DNA of 34,532 nucleotides from Campylobacterota bacterium. GTDB taxonomy: Bacteria > Campylobacterota > Campylobacteria > Campylobacterales > SZUA-545. Under the pieces are notes generated by a model, which was given only the letters and a program-made list of their open reading frames with translations, ran no database searches and was not told the DNA's origin. Below are positions 7,317 to 17,187 of the stretch, piece after piece. The translations under genes were made by a program, and so were the position numbers. The stretch spans positions 1-34,532 of the forward strand of contig PWVP01000020.1 of assembly GCA_003561815.1 (NCBI GenBank), read 5' to 3'. Position 1 is the stretch's first letter. Every line of letters starts with the position of its first letter.

Positions 7317-8575
7317 TCGATCTGAAGCTTCTAGAGAGTGAGTTTGAGGCCACCGCCGAGGCGCTGCAGCGGCGGGGAGTGTTGCCCGAGACGATAGCTG
7401 CCCTAAAGGAGGCCTCCAGTGCACTCAAAGCGGCCAAGCAGGAGGCGGAAGCACAGCAGGCGGAGCAGAACCGGCTTAGCCGCCACTTCGGTGAGCTCAA
7501 AAAGAGCGGCCAGCCAGCCGATGAGCTGCAGCAGACGCTTTCAGCGATGAAGCAGACCATCGCCCAGGCACAAGAGCAGGTGCGCACACGCCAGATGGCG
7601 CTGGAGGCGATCGCACTCACCATCCCCAACCTCCCCGATGCGGATCTGCCCGTGGGTGAGAGCGAGGAGCAGAACCTTCTGCTCAAAACCGTCGGCACGC
7701 CGCCTCTTTTTGATTTCGATCCGCTTCCGCACTATGAGCTGGGCAGCCGCTTAGGGTGGCTCGATTTTGAGCGCGGGGCGAAGATTAGCGGTAGCCGCTT
7801 TACGGTGATGTGCGGCCAGGCGGCGCGGCTGGAGCGCGCACTCATTAGCTACATGCTGGACTTTAACCGTGAGCGGGGCTTTGAGGAGGTGTGGGTTCCG
7901 GCACTGATTAATCGCCGTGCGCTGATGGGCACAGGGCAGCTGCCGAAGTTTGAGGAGGATCTCTATCTGGCCGAGTCCAAAGAGGTGGATGAGAACGATC
8001 TCTTCCTCGCCCCCACAGCGGAGGTGCCCCTCATCAACCTCTATCAGGATGAGATCATCCCCGAATCGAAACTGCCGATCAAGCTCACCGCCCACACCCC
8101 CTGCTTTAGAAAAGAGGCGGGCTCGGCCGGGCGGGATACCCGGGGGATGATCCGCCAGCACCAGTTTGACAAGGTGGAGATTATCGCCCTCACTCAGCCG
8201 GAGGCCTCCGATCGCCTCTTTGAGGAGATGGTCCAGTGCGCCTCGGATCTGCTCAGCTCCCTGGAGCTTCCCCACCGGCTGATGCAGCTTTGTACCGGGG
8301 ATATGGGGTTTGCAGCGGCACGGACGGTGGATCTGGAGGTGTGGCTGCCCTCTGAAGGGCGCTACCGCGAGATCAGCTCCGTCTCCAATACCCGCGACTT
8401 TCAACCCCGAAGGGCGCGTATCCGCTATAAGGCGGATAAAAAGAATCGGCTGCTTCACGCGCTCAACGGCTCCTCTTTGGCCGTCGGGCGCACCCTGATC
8501 GCCTTGATGGAGAACGGACAACAAAAAGATGGCCAGATCCGGCTCCCCAAGGTGCTCGATCGCTATCTCAGCTAA
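7313..8575 (+). CDS. serS: Seryl-tRNA synthetase
   Basis: SerS charges tRNA-Ser with serine in the cytoplasm; it is a class II synthetase. The 420-aa sequence starts MIDLKLLESEFE, has the long N-terminal coiled-coil arm (about 25-105), motif 2 (CFRKEAGSAGRDTRGMIRQH) and motif 3 (AVGRTLIALMEN). The only start giving the family's normal N-terminus is TTG 7313, which overlaps the HD-GYP stop in TTGA and has TAAGGAA upstream. It is therefore probably translationally coupled to the phosphodiesterase. Two tRNA-Ser genes lie at the right end of the window, not linked to it. Length and motifs are normal. Confidence 0.96.
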   Translation: MIDLKLLESEFEATAEALQRRGVLPETIAALKEASSALKAAKQEAEAQQAEQNRLSRHFGELKKSGQPADELQQTLSAMKQTIAQAQEQVRTRQMALEAIALTIPNLPDADLPVGESEEQNLLLKTVGTPPLFDFDPLPHYELGSRLGWLDFERGAKISGSRFTVMCGQAARLERALISYMLDFNRERGFEEVWVPALINRRALMGTGQLPKFEEDLYLAESKEVDENDLFLAPTAEVPLINLYQDEIIPESKLPIKLTAHTPCFRKEAGSAGRDTRGMIRQHQFDKVEIIALTQPEASDRLFEEMVQCASDLLSSLELPHRLMQLCTGDMGFAAARTVDLEVWLPSEGRYREISSVSNTRDFQPRRARIRYKADKKNRLLHALNGSSLAVGRTLIALMENGQQKDGQIRLPKVLDRYLS

Positions 8576-8584
8576 GGAGACGCG

Positions 8585-10975
8585 GTGGCCAAAGAAGCCC
8601 ACGAAGATGAAGAGGTGGTGGTCCTTAAGGAGGACGAGGAGGAGCCCTCCGATCGCCCCAATCGCCCAAAACCCAAGCCCTCTTTAAAAGCGCGCGCGCA
8701 AGAGCGCCTGAGTGCGATCAAGGCGGTTTTGTGGCAACGCGCCACCCTCTATCTGCTCGCCGCTGCAGCGGTGATCGGGATCTTTGTGCTGCTCTTTAAC
8801 GCCGTCGATCGCTCCCGTGAGCCGGTCTACACCCCGCCACCGCTTGATGCCCGCGATGCGCTCCCCCCTTCGATGGATGAGCGGACGATGATTGCTGCCA
8901 ATGTCCAGATGAGCAGCCTCGATCGCAAAATCGCCAAAGCGGGGCAGCTCTACGCTGAGGGGGATGTACAGAGCGCACTGGATCTCTACGGCGAAATCTC
9001 CCTCTTTAGCGAGTCGCTCTCTTTATACAATCTCGGCGTCGCCCGGATGCGCCAGGGCGAGATTAAAGGCGCGCTGGAGGCGTTTGAGGCCTCTTTGGAA
9101 CTTGAGGAGCACCGCACTGTCAGTGCGATCAACGGCGCCGTCTGCGCACTCAAGCTGGGCCAAAAAGATCGCTTCAGGCGCCTGATCGCCATCGCCCGGG
9201 AGAGCCTGCCCTCTGAGAGCCGTTCGCCGCTTTTTAGCTACTACTACGCGCTGATTAACTACTACGACGATCGCCCCTTTCACGCCCTGGCCGCCGCCAG
9301 CCTGCCCACGGTGGAGTTTCTAGGAGAAGGGCAGCGGGCGATTGCGGCCAAGATGCATCTCATCTTTGACGATGCGCTGGGTGCCATCGATCAGCTCGAG
9401 GCGCTCAATCGCCAGGAGGATCTCTTCGCACTGGGGCTGCTCTATGCCCGCGCAGGGGAGTACTCCCTGGCCGCCGATCGGCTCCAGCGCGCCATCTCGG
9501 CCAACATTCAGCGCCAAAAGGCGCGCGCGGCGCTTTTGCTGGTCCATCTTAAAAGTGGCTTCTTTCGCGATGCGGGCAATCTAATCGAAGAGATGCGACG
9601 CGATGGGGCCAATCCGCTGCTCTACCCCATCAAGGTCAAGCTCAAAGATCGGCTCTTTGATGTGCGCCTGGCGCAGGGTTACTTTAGTGAGCAGCTGCTT
9701 TTGGATGAGCGGGTCTTTTATCAGGCGCTTTTTCACTTCACCCCCTATCTGATGATTGAGCCCGATCGGGCTATTAGTGAGATCCAAAAGGGGCAGGTTG
9801 CTCTCGATGAGGGGCAGCTTCGAAGCGCAAGCGCCATCCTGGAGGGGAGCCAGGCGCTAGCGAGTACCAACGCGCGCATCTCGCTGGCGGTGAAGCTGGC
9901 TATCAACAACCGGCTTTTAATGGCCAATGACATCCTCAAAGAGGCTGAAGAGCGGTTTCGAAACAACGACATCCTGCAGTACAACCTCGCTCTAAGCTAT
10001 GCACAGCTGGGCAACTTCCCCAAAGCGTACCGCCACTTTCGCCGCGCCTATTTTCTCAACCACAACAACACCCGTGCCGGGGTCTATGCAGCGATGTGTG
10101 CGCCCCTGGCCGGTGCCGATGAGGATCGGCTTGTGGGGGAGCTCAGCCAGATGCTTCAGGGCGAAGAGGAGAGTCCACAAGCGGCCTTCTACCTGGCGCT
10201 GCTGGGATTTTATACCGACAACCTCCCGGCCACCGCCCAGTGGCTGGAGCGGAGTGAGCGCGCCGAGGATGTGCGCCACGATCTGCTCGATCTCTTCGCA
10301 GCCGATCGGATGAACCGTAGCGGTGCGCTCCAGGAGGCGGCCGATCGCTTGCGCGATCGCTATCCGCGGGATCTGCTGGTCAATATGTTTCACCTCTACG
10401 CCGAAAACAGAGATAAACCGATTCGCCGATTCGCCTTCGATGCGCAGAACTTTATGGACTCGCGCCGCTTTGAGTTTGATACCCTCTTTTATGGCGCACC
10501 GGTGGCGCGGGATCTCTACATCCAGCTCGGGCTGATCACCGGCAATCTTCGCCAGGTGCGCACACTCCTGCAGCAGCGGCTCAGTATCGAGCAGGGGGAG
10601 GTGCGCTCTTTAATGCTGGCGCTGGCCTGGACCAACATCTACCTACAAAACCATGAAGAGGCGTTTGTGCTGATTAACGAGCTAATCGATCGCCACGGTA
10701 TGCGCGATAGCGAGACCTTCTTAACCGGTGCGATCGCCGCGATCGGTGCTGGGCATAAAGAGAATGCGATTATTCTGCTGCAGCTGGCCAAGGGGGCAGA
10801 CCCCCGCTTACAGGAGGCGCGCTACGGACTGGGGCTGCTCTATATGGAGGTGGGTAACGCCGAGGGGGCGGCGGTGGAGTTTAACCTGATGCAGCGGGGC
10901 CACTACGAGAGCCGCTACTTCGACTTCGATATCCGCGCCATCGACGACCCGGAGCTTCTGGCTATCACCCCTTAG
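8585..10975 (+). CDS. Membrane-anchored TPR-repeat protein
   Basis: The 796-aa protein starts at GTG 8585, ten bases after serS and behind a good AAGGAGA site. Residues 1-50 are very acidic then basic and cytoplasmic. A single TM (about 54-72) follows, and the rest is helical TPR-like repeats, for example AGQLYAEGDVQSALDLYGEI, LSYAQLGNFPKAYRHFRRAYFLN and YGLGLLYMEVGNAEGAAVEF. The bulk is therefore probably periplasmic and works in protein-protein interactions. I recall a large hypothetical protein next to serS in Helicobacter pylori as well, so the linkage may be conserved. Its specific partner is unknown. Its 3' end overlaps the convergent gene by 4 nt. Confidence 0.8.
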   Translation: MAKEAHEDEEVVVLKEDEEEPSDRPNRPKPKPSLKARAQERLSAIKAVLWQRATLYLLAAAAVIGIFVLLFNAVDRSREPVYTPPPLDARDALPPSMDERTMIAANVQMSSLDRKIAKAGQLYAEGDVQSALDLYGEISLFSESLSLYNLGVARMRQGEIKGALEAFEASLELEEHRTVSAINGAVCALKLGQKDRFRRLIAIARESLPSESRSPLFSYYYALINYYDDRPFHALAAASLPTVEFLGEGQRAIAAKMHLIFDDALGAIDQLEALNRQEDLFALGLLYARAGEYSLAADRLQRAISANIQRQKARAALLLVHLKSGFFRDAGNLIEEMRRDGANPLLYPIKVKLKDRLFDVRLAQGYFSEQLLLDERVFYQALFHFTPYLMIEPDRAISEIQKGQVALDEGQLRSASAILEGSQALASTNARISLAVKLAINNRLLMANDILKEAEERFRNNDILQYNLALSYAQLGNFPKAYRHFRRAYFLNHNNTRAGVYAAMCAPLAGADEDRLVGELSQMLQGEEESPQAAFYLALLGFYTDNLPATAQWLERSERAEDVRHDLLDLFAADRMNRSGALQEAADRLRDRYPRDLLVNMFHLYAENRDKPIRRFAFDAQNFMDSRRFEFDTLFYGAPVARDLYIQLGLITGNLRQVRTLLQQRLSIEQGEVRSLMLALAWTNIYLQNHEEAFVLINELIDRHGMRDSETFLTGAIAAIGAGHKENAIILLQLAKGADPRLQEARYGLGLLYMEVGNAEGAAVEFNLMQRGHYESRYFDFDIRAIDDPELLAITP

Positions 10976-11340
10976 TGGTAAAAAGCAGAGTCGATCTGGA
11001 TGCACATCACCCTAAAGCGGTTGCCTTTCCACTCCACCTGGTGCAGACCGCTTCTAAAGTCGAAGGTGTAGGCACCGTCGATATCAAACTGATCCGAACT
11101 CCAGTAGACATCCAGATGGTAGGGGCGCTCGCCCCGCTCGCCGCGATAGCCGCGGTAGTAGGTGTCTTTCATGGTTCTTAGATCGGGCACATGGGCATCG
11201 AGGCTGCGGCAGTACTCCACCGCCTGATCCCACGCCATCTTCCGTTCGGCCTCATGCAGCCGTATCACATCGCTCTGGGCAGCCAGAAAGAGCGGCAGCG
11301 ATAGCAGCAAAAGCGCTGCGGTGCTCAGGGGCTTTCTCAT
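10972..11340 (-). CDS. Secreted DUF1566 (Lcl C-terminal)-like domain protein
   Basis: From ATG 11340 this is 122 aa. The signal peptide is MRKPLSTAALLLLSLPLFLAAQ, followed by one small domain. The pattern M-W-DQAVEYC, VPDLRTMKD, VYWSSDQF and a terminal RVMCIQ matches DUF1566 domains, where the two cysteines usually pair and WSS is conserved. I rejected the track's 13 extra residues because AAAGGAAACAGG lies directly before ATG 11340. It is the last gene of the long minus-strand run, 19 nt after leuA. Its stop overlaps that of the TPR gene (TTAG read from both strands). The function of the family is unclear; several members are envelope proteins. Confidence 0.7.
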   Translation of the reverse strand: MRKPLSTAALLLLSLPLFLAAQSDVIRLHEAERKMAWDQAVEYCRSLDAHVPDLRTMKDTYYRGYRGERGERPYHLDVYWSSDQFDIDGAYTFDFRSGLHQVEWKGNRFRVMCIQIDSAFYH

Positions 11341-11359
11341 CCTGTTTCCTTTAGGGGTG

Positions 11360-12901
11360 CTAAACCTGCATCCGATCAAACTTCTGCAGCCGATCGCGCA
11401 TCAAGAGATAGCTATTAAGCGCGTGGATATAGGCCTGGGCTGAGGCCATCATGGTGTCCAGATCCAGCCCGTGGCCCATAATGGCGGGCTTCTCCTCATC
11501 AAAGACCACCTTTGTGACCACCTTAGCCAGCGCATCCTTGCCCTCGCTCAGCGCCTCCACTTTATAGTCGATCAAGCGGCCGGAAAAGCCACTGACACGA
11601 TCGATCGCTTTAAAAACAGCATCAATCGTGCCATTTCCGATCGCCGCGTCGGTGATCTCCTCCTCATCTTTGCGAATCGTCACCGCACAGGAGGGCACCC
11701 CGCCGCTACAGTCGGTCAGCTGCATCCGGATCAGCTCATAGATCGCCGGGGCGTTGATCGCCTCGTTGGTCACCAGCATCCGGATATCATCGTCGTAGAT
11801 GGTCTTCTTCTTATCGGCCAGCTGTTTAAACTGTTCAAACGCCTTGGCAAAGGCCGCCTCCTCAAGCACGATCCCCATATCGGCGAGCTTCTGCTTAAAG
11901 GCGTGGCTGCCGGAGAGTTTCCCCAGTGTGAGGGTGTTGCGCTCCAGACCGATATCTTCAGCGCGCATAATCTCATAGGTCTCGCGGTATTTGAGCACCC
12001 CGTCCTGATGGATGCCGCTCTCATGGGCGAAGGCGTTTTTGCCCACGATCGCCTTATTGGGCTGCGGCTCGATACCGCAGATGGTGGCCACCAGGCGACT
12101 GGCCGGATAGATTTCGCGGGTGTTGATACGGGTGTCAGCCCCGCCGAAGAGATCCTTTCGGGTTTTAAGGGTCATCACAATCTCCTCTAGCGCGGCGTTA
12201 CCCGCCCGCTCACCCAGACCATTGACCGTACACTCCACCTGCCCGGCACCCGCGCCGATCGCCGCCAGTGAGTTGGCGGTGGCCAGACCGAGATCGTTGT
12301 GGCAGTGTACCGAGATGACAGCACGCCCGGCGGTAAAATCGACCACCTCTTTGACAAAGCGGGCATAATCGTGCGGCACGGCGTAACCAACCGTATCGGG
12401 CAGGTTGATGGTGCTCGCCCCTGCCTGAATCACCGCATCGATAATCTCGCGCAAAAAACCCATGTCGCTACGGGTGGCATCTTCGCAGCTAAACTCCACA
12501 TCTTTTACGGCACTGTGGGCCATCTTCACCGCCTCCACCGCGCGGGCAATCACCTCATCGGGCTTCATCCGCAGCTTGTACTCCATGTGGATGGCGCTGG
12601 TGGCGATAAAGGTGTGGATCCGCTGAGAGCGTGCCGCCTCAAGGGCTCTGGCCGCCTGCGTGATATCCTTTTCGTGTGCACGGGCCAGCGAGCAGACGGT
12701 GCTCTCAGTGATCTGGGCAGCAATCTGGCTCACCGCATCAAAATCACCGGGGCTGGCCACCGCAAACCCCGCCTCAATCACATCGATCCCCAGCTTTTGA
12801 AGCTGATGAGCGATCTGAATCTTCTCGGCGGTGGTCATGGAGGCGCCCGGAGACTGCTCCCCGTCGCGAAGCGTGGTATCAAAAATTTTAATCGTTTGCA
12901 T
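11360..12901 (-). CDS. leuA: 2-isopropylmalate synthase
   Basis: LeuA condenses acetyl-CoA with 2-oxoisovalerate in the first committed step of leucine synthesis. The 513-aa length is that of the long bacterial form. The N-terminal TIM barrel has [14 protein letters not shown] (metal/substrate site) and [15 protein letters not shown] (catalytic HxH). The C-terminal part (about 390-500) is the leucine-binding regulatory domain, so feedback inhibition is expected. The ATG at 12901 has AAAGG upstream and overlaps the pssA 3' end by 14 nt, indicating cotranscription with phospholipid genes. Confidence 0.96.
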   Translation of the reverse strand: MQTIKIFDTTLRDGEQSPGASMTTAEKIQIAHQLQKLGIDVIEAGFAVASPGDFDAVSQIAAQITESTVCSLARAHEKDITQAARALEAARSQRIHTFIATSAIHMEYKLRMKPDEVIARAVEAVKMAHSAVKDVEFSCEDATRSDMGFLREIIDAVIQAGASTINLPDTVGYAVPHDYARFVKEVVDFTAGRAVISVHCHNDLGLATANSLAAIGAGAGQVECTVNGLGERAGNAALEEIVMTLKTRKDLFGGADTRINTREIYPASRLVATICGIEPQPNKAIVGKNAFAHESGIHQDGVLKYRETYEIMRAEDIGLERNTLTLGKLSGSHAFKQKLADMGIVLEEAAFAKAFEQFKQLADKKKTIYDDDIRMLVTNEAINAPAIYELIRMQLTDCSGGVPSCAVTIRKDEEEITDAAIGNGTIDAVFKAIDRVSGFSGRLIDYKVEALSEGKDALAKVVTKVVFDEEKPAIMGHGLDLDTMMASAQAYIHALNSYLLMRDRLQKFDRMQV

Positions 12902-13625
12902 TGCTTTTGCCTTTTCGTTGTTTGCGCAGCAGGTGAATCAGGGCGCGGGCCGGGCCGATGAGAAGATAGAGCAGCATCACAATCGGCAAAAACCAGGTGG
13001 GGTAGAGATAGAAGAGCGAAAGCAGCACAATCAGCCCCACCAGTGTTTTGAGGTAGTAGGTCTTGCCAAAGTCCACCTGCTTGAAGCTCGGGTAGCGGAT
13101 ATTGCTCACCATCAGAACCCCCACCAGCGCCACCACCGCTAAAAGCAGCGCCGCACTTGCCCAGGTGGCGATCTCCTGATGCCAAAAAAGCACCCAGCTG
13201 ACCACCAAAAGAGCCGCTGCAGGGATTGGTAGGCCAATAAAGAGGTTCGGCTCGCTATCGCCACTGGTGACATTAAAGCGGGCCAGACGCACCGCACCAA
13301 AGATCACATAGAGTGCCGCCACCAGCACACCCAAACGGCCAAACTCATGGCCCACGGCGAAATAGAAGATAAGCGCGGGCGTGACCCCGAAGGCGACCAC
13401 ATCGGCCAGGGAGTCAAACTCTTTTCCAAACTGGCTGGTGGTTTTGGTCATGCGCGCCACACGGCCATCGAGCGCATCGAAGACTGCTGAGAGGATCACC
13501 AGCCAAAAGGCGCGCTCAAACTGCCCGTTTGAGGCCGCCACAATCGCCAGAAACGCCAGAAAAATACTCCCGGCGGTAAAGAGGTTGGGCAGCAGATAGG
13601 CCATCTTGAATCGACCGCTCTCCAT
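12888..13625 (-). CDS. pssA: CDP-diacylglycerol--serine O-phosphatidyltransferase
   Basis: PssA makes phosphatidylserine from CDP-diacylglycerol and serine in the inner membrane. The 245-aa protein has about seven or eight TM segments and the CDP-alcohol phosphotransferase signature [23 protein letters not shown], in which all the conserved D, G, A and R positions are present. I prefer ATG 13625 (AGGAG nine bases upstream, TGATG overlap with the preceding stop) to the track's GTG one codon earlier. Directly upstream is a decarboxylase-like gene, which would be the next step in phosphatidylethanolamine synthesis if active. Confidence 0.95.
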   Translation of the reverse strand: MESGRFKMAYLLPNLFTAGSIFLAFLAIVAASNGQFERAFWLVILSAVFDALDGRVARMTKTTSQFGKEFDSLADVVAFGVTPALIFYFAVGHEFGRLGVLVAALYVIFGAVRLARFNVTSGDSEPNLFIGLPIPAAALLVVSWVLFWHQEIATWASAALLLAVVALVGVLMVSNIRYPSFKQVDFGKTYYLKTLVGLIVLLSLFYLYPTWFLPIVMLLYLLIGPARALIHLLRKQRKGKSNAND

Positions 13626-14257
13626 CACTGTCCGCTCCTGATAAAGCCGATCGCACTCTCGCCACCGACCACCCGATCGCCGATCGCCAGCCGCAGCTCC
13701 ACGCTACGCGGCAGCAGCAGTGTGACCCGTCCACCGTGAAAAAAGCCGATGCGCTGGGTCAAAAAGAGCGGCGCGTCGGGCTTAAGGTAGTAGCGCGGCA
13801 GCGCCATCTGCGGCTCAAGCACCATCCGCACCCGCCCTAGCGGCCCCTCACTCTGCAAAACAATCTCCTCGTGGTGGGCAAGCGGACCAAGCGGCCCTTT
13901 GGGCAGACCCGGCAGACCGCCGCGGCGGCGCAGCGAGACAAAGCGGGCGGCGCAGGGGGCGCGGAGCAGATGGGTATCCAGCGGTGTGTTCAGCAGCGTA
14001 ATCGCTACCCCCGACTCCTGCAGAGTCACCGACTCCACCCGGCCATCGATCGGCGCGGTAACGGCGAGCAGATCCCCCTCATCGGCGATCCGCTCCGGGT
14101 TACGAAAATAGAACGCCGCCATAGCGGCGAGCACCAGCACAAAGAGAGCCAGCTTCACCGCACTGAGCAGAAAAAAGAGTACCGCCACAAACCCCAAAGC
14201 GGCCACCCACGGCCACCCCTCGATCGCAACTATCTGTGTGGTGCTCTTCTTATCCAC
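13625..14257 (-). CDS. Phosphatidylserine decarboxylase-like membrane protein lacking the pyruvoyl serine
   Basis: This 210-aa protein aligns by eye with the short phosphatidylserine decarboxylase family: two N-terminal TM segments, FRNPER, APIDGRVESV, the conserved TPLDTHLLRAP histidine region and the C-terminal VTLLLP-x-VELRLAIGDRVVGGES segment. In active enzymes the proenzyme cleaves itself at Gly-Ser in a motif like FGSRVDLYLP and the serine becomes the pyruvoyl cofactor. Here the same place reads HGGRVTLLLP (codons CAC GGT GGA CGG), with no serine. It is probably not self-processing, so the common Psd label may be wrong for its activity. The GTG start has AGGAG six bases upstream. It sits between ftsH and pssA, as in Campylobacter jejuni (Cj1115c, annotated as PSD-related as I recall). 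Confidence 0.8.
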   Translation of the reverse strand: MDKKSTTQIVAIEGWPWVAALGFVAVLFFLLSAVKLALFVLVLAAMAAFYFRNPERIADEGDLLAVTAPIDGRVESVTLQESGVAITLLNTPLDTHLLRAPCAARFVSLRRRGGLPGLPKGPLGPLAHHEEIVLQSEGPLGRVRMVLEPQMALPRYYLKPDAPLFLTQRIGFFHGGRVTLLLPRSVELRLAIGDRVVGGESAIGFIRSGQ

Positions 14258-14260
14258 CCT

Positions 14261-16342
14261 CTACTCCTGCGAATCGGGCTCATCGGGCCCCTCATCGGGC
14301 CGCTGCTCGCCCTCCTCCTCCTGGCGGGGCTTTTTGGGGCTCTTTTTGCGCCGTTTGCGTGCCGGGCGCTCCTCCTCGGGCTCCTCTTCCTCCTCTTCGG
14401 GGGCCAGCCCCTCGATTCCGTTGGCCTCCTCAAAGTCAGCGATCAACTCTACCACGCGCTCGCCGTCGATCACCTCATCGCTTAAGAGCTCAGCGGTCAT
14501 CTCCTCAATCGCCCCACGGTAGAGCTCCAGCTTCGCTTTAACCGCCTCGTACCGCTCCGAGAGGAAGTGGCGGATAAACTCATCGGCCTGTTCGGCCATC
14601 TTCTCGCTGTACTCTTTGCTTTTGCCAAAGCCCGCCGGTGCGCCCAGGAAGCCGGCGTTGTGTTTCTCCATCACCATCAGGCCCGCCACATCGCTCATGC
14701 CGTACATCATCACCATCGCCTTGATGATATCGGTTGCCCGCTCGAGATCGTTGGCCGCGCCGGTGGAGATCTCGCCGATAAAGACCTCCTCGGCCGCTCG
14801 GCCGCCTAGAAGCACATCGATCTCTGCCACCAGCTCATGCTTTTGCATCAGGTACTTGTTCTCCTCGGGGGTGTTGAGGGTGTAGCCCAAAGCGGCCAGA
14901 CCGCGGGGGACGATGGAGACCTTGTTGACCTTTTTGGCGCCACGGGTGGTCTGGGCCACCAGCGCATGGCCACTCTCGTGGTAGGCGACAATCCGCTTCT
15001 CTTTGGGGCTGATGCGGCGCGACTTCTTCTCCAGACCGGCGATGGATCGCTCCACCGCCTCACGCAGATCCGCCTGCTCGACCTTGTCTTTGTTTTTGCG
15101 CCCCGCCAGCAGTGTCGCTTCGTTGACGATATTGGCCAGATCGGCACCGGCCAGACCGGCGGTCATCTTGGCCACATCCTCCAGCCGCACCCGATCGTCA
15201 AGCTCCACATGCTCCACATGCACCTTCAAAATCTCCAGCCGCCCTTTATAGTCAGGCTTATCCACCAGCACCTGTCGATCGAAGCGTCCCGGTCGCAAAA
15301 GGGCCGGATCGAGCACCTCTGGACGGTTGGTGGCCGCCAGAATGATAATGGGCTCGGAGGAGCCAAAGCCATCCATCTCCGCGAGCAGCTGGTTGAGAGT
15401 CTGCTCCCGCTCATCGTTGCCCCCAAAGCCCGAGGCGGCGCGGCTTTTGCCCAGCGCATCGAGTTCGTCGATAAAGATAATCGCCGGCGCCTCTTTTTTA
15501 GACTGCTCAAAGAGATCGCGCACCCTGGCCGCACCGACCCCCACAAACATCTCGATAAAGCTGGAGGCCGAGACAGAGAAGAACGGCACATCCGCCTCGC
15601 CGGCCACCGCTTTGGCCAGCAGGGTTTTACCGGTTCCGGGAGGGCCCACCAGCAAGATCCCCTTGGGAATCTTCGCCCCTAGCCGGATATAGCGCTCGGG
15701 GTTTTGGAGGAAGTCTACGACCTCCTTAACCTCCTCTTTGGCCTCCTCGTTGCCCGCCATGTCGTCAAACTTGATGTTGGGTTTTTCGGAGTTGACCATC
15801 TTTTTGGAGCTGCCCATGCCGAGCATCCCGCCACCCATATTCTTCTGCATCCGACTGGCCAGAAGCAGCCAGATCCCAAAGAAGATCATAATCGGCAACA
15901 CCCAGCCGAGCATCAGATCCGAAAACCAGCTCTCCTCGCTGACACCGGTATAGGCGATCCCCTTCTCCTCCAGAAGCGGCAAAAGCCCCTCATCGGGCAC
16001 GATCCGCTTAATGGTGTAGTTGGTCCGTATGGTGCCATCCATCGTGCTGGCCCGAATGGTGTGGCGGCCAATCTGGGCAAACTCGATCCGACCGGCGCGG
16101 GCGAGCTCTTTAAACTCCGAGTAGGAGAGCTCTTTATGAACCGTCTGTGTCGCCGGAGGGCGATCGGCTGCGGCCGGATCGGTAACCGTGTCGTTTCCGC
16201 CCAGGAAGTTAAAGACCAAAATTGCCGCCACCGCAAAGATCGCAAAGAGCAGCAGTGGGTTCTGGTTAAAAAAGTTGTTCAGGTTATTGCCACCCCCCTC
16301 TGGGGGCTGGTTTTGCGGGTTGTTCTTCGGGTTGGGTGTCAT
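14261..16342 (-). CDS. ftsH: ATP-dependent zinc metalloprotease FtsH
   Basis: FtsH is a membrane-anchored hexameric AAA+ protease that degrades misfolded and regulatory membrane proteins. The 693-aa protein has TM1 (about 30-47), a periplasmic domain, TM2 (about 146-163), Walker A GPPGTGKT (233-240), Walker B IIFIDE (288-293), the second region of homology around [18 protein letters not shown] and the zinc site HESGH (455-459). The C-terminus carries a long low-complexity tail (about 645-693) with runs of Glu then Arg/Lys, more charged and longer than I expect for the family. The start is 6 nt after prmA and the gene is in an operon with it. Confidence 0.97.
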   Translation of the reverse strand: MTPNPKNNPQNQPPEGGGNNLNNFFNQNPLLLFAIFAVAAILVFNFLGGNDTVTDPAAADRPPATQTVHKELSYSEFKELARAGRIEFAQIGRHTIRASTMDGTIRTNYTIKRIVPDEGLLPLLEEKGIAYTGVSEESWFSDLMLGWVLPIMIFFGIWLLLASRMQKNMGGGMLGMGSSKKMVNSEKPNIKFDDMAGNEEAKEEVKEVVDFLQNPERYIRLGAKIPKGILLVGPPGTGKTLLAKAVAGEADVPFFSVSASSFIEMFVGVGAARVRDLFEQSKKEAPAIIFIDELDALGKSRAASGFGGNDEREQTLNQLLAEMDGFGSSEPIIILAATNRPEVLDPALLRPGRFDRQVLVDKPDYKGRLEILKVHVEHVELDDRVRLEDVAKMTAGLAGADLANIVNEATLLAGRKNKDKVEQADLREAVERSIAGLEKKSRRISPKEKRIVAYHESGHALVAQTTRGAKKVNKVSIVPRGLAALGYTLNTPEENKYLMQKHELVAEIDVLLGGRAAEEVFIGEISTGAANDLERATDIIKAMVMMYGMSDVAGLMVMEKHNAGFLGAPAGFGKSKEYSEKMAEQADEFIRHFLSERYEAVKAKLELYRGAIEEMTAELLSDEVIDGERVVELIADFEEANGIEGLAPEEEEEEPEEERPARKRRKKSPKKPRQEEEGEQRPDEGPDEPDSQE

Positions 16343-16348
16343 CGATTC

Positions 16349-17179
16349 TTAATCCTGTCTGTTTTGAAATAGATAGGCGCACCACTCACCCCGGGTGATG
16401 CGCCGACGGCACTCAAGCGCACTAAAGGCGCTCTCCAGCCGGGCACTGTAACGGGGCAGCACCCCTGAAAGCACCAGATAACCTCCGGGCGCAAGCGCCT
16501 GCAGAAGGGGGGCTTTGATGGCAATCAGCACATCGGTCACAATATTTGCAATCACAACATCATAGCGCGTTGTGGTTTGATCCGCCGATCCTGTCCAGAT
16601 AGACTCCGGCTCTACACCGTTGAGGGCGAGGTGGTTTTTGGCGTCTATTGTAGCAGCTTCGTCGCTATCACACAAGCAGACCTTTGCCCCCCGTTTGGCC
16701 GCAGCGATCCCTAAAATACCGCTGCCGCACCCCACATCCAGCACCCGTCTGCCCTGCAGATCCAGCTCGCCAATGAGCGAGAGGCAGGCACAGGTGGTCT
16801 CGTGGTGGCCGGTTCCAAAGACCAGACCCGGATCGATGATCAGATCGACCGCCTCTTTGGCGGGGGGGTGCCAGGAGGGGCGGACATAGAAGGGGCCGCA
16901 CGAGACCGGCTCGATACTCCTCTGATAGGCCGCAACCCAATCCTCCTGTGTCTGCTTGAGTATCTGCACAGTGGCATTAAATAGGGTATCACACTCACGG
17001 CTGAAGCGCTCTGTCAGCCGATCGATGGCCGCTTTGGCCTCCAGGGGTTCAGACTCAAAAGAGAGGGTGTAGTCGCCCTCGCCGCACACCACGGCGTGAT
17101 CCTCAAAGAGCGCAATCAGCGCCTCCTCAAACCGATCATCATGACGATCGGGCGTCACAATCAGATCGTAGTAGTACAC
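16349..17179 (-). CDS. prmA: Ribosomal protein L11 methyltransferase
   Basis: PrmA trimethylates ribosomal protein L11 using S-adenosylmethionine. The 276-aa protein has an N-terminal substrate-recognition domain, then the diagnostic DPGLVFGTGHHETT, SAM motif VLDVGCGSGILGIAAAKRGA and active-site IANI (NPPY-like position). GTG 17179 (MYYYDLIVTPD) is the start; its ribosome site is weak (TTAAGACG). It lies 8 nt after cheY. The cheY-prmA-ftsH order is the Campylobacter/Helicobacter arrangement as I recall it. Confidence 0.94.
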   Translation of the reverse strand: MYYYDLIVTPDRHDDRFEEALIALFEDHAVVCGEGDYTLSFESEPLEAKAAIDRLTERFSRECDTLFNATVQILKQTQEDWVAAYQRSIEPVSCGPFYVRPSWHPPAKEAVDLIIDPGLVFGTGHHETTCACLSLIGELDLQGRRVLDVGCGSGILGIAAAKRGAKVCLCDSDEAATIDAKNHLALNGVEPESIWTGSADQTTTRYDVVIANIVTDVLIAIKAPLLQALAPGGYLVLSGVLPRYSARLESAFSALECRRRITRGEWCAYLFQNRQD

Positions 17180-17187
17180 CGTCTTAA

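Noticed and set aside
7751-8602. 283-aa minus-strand ORF opposite serS
   Set aside because: Shadow of a confident serS gene; composition reflects the reverse of its codons.
11471-12190. 239-aa (and the 220-aa at 12299-12961) plus-strand ORFs opposite leuA
   Set aside because: Antisense shadows of leuA and pssA, without start signals.
14837-15682. 281-aa plus-strand ORF antisense to ftsH
   Set aside because: Fully covered by ftsH on the other strand, with no ribosome site or protein-like pattern; a GC-rich shadow frame.
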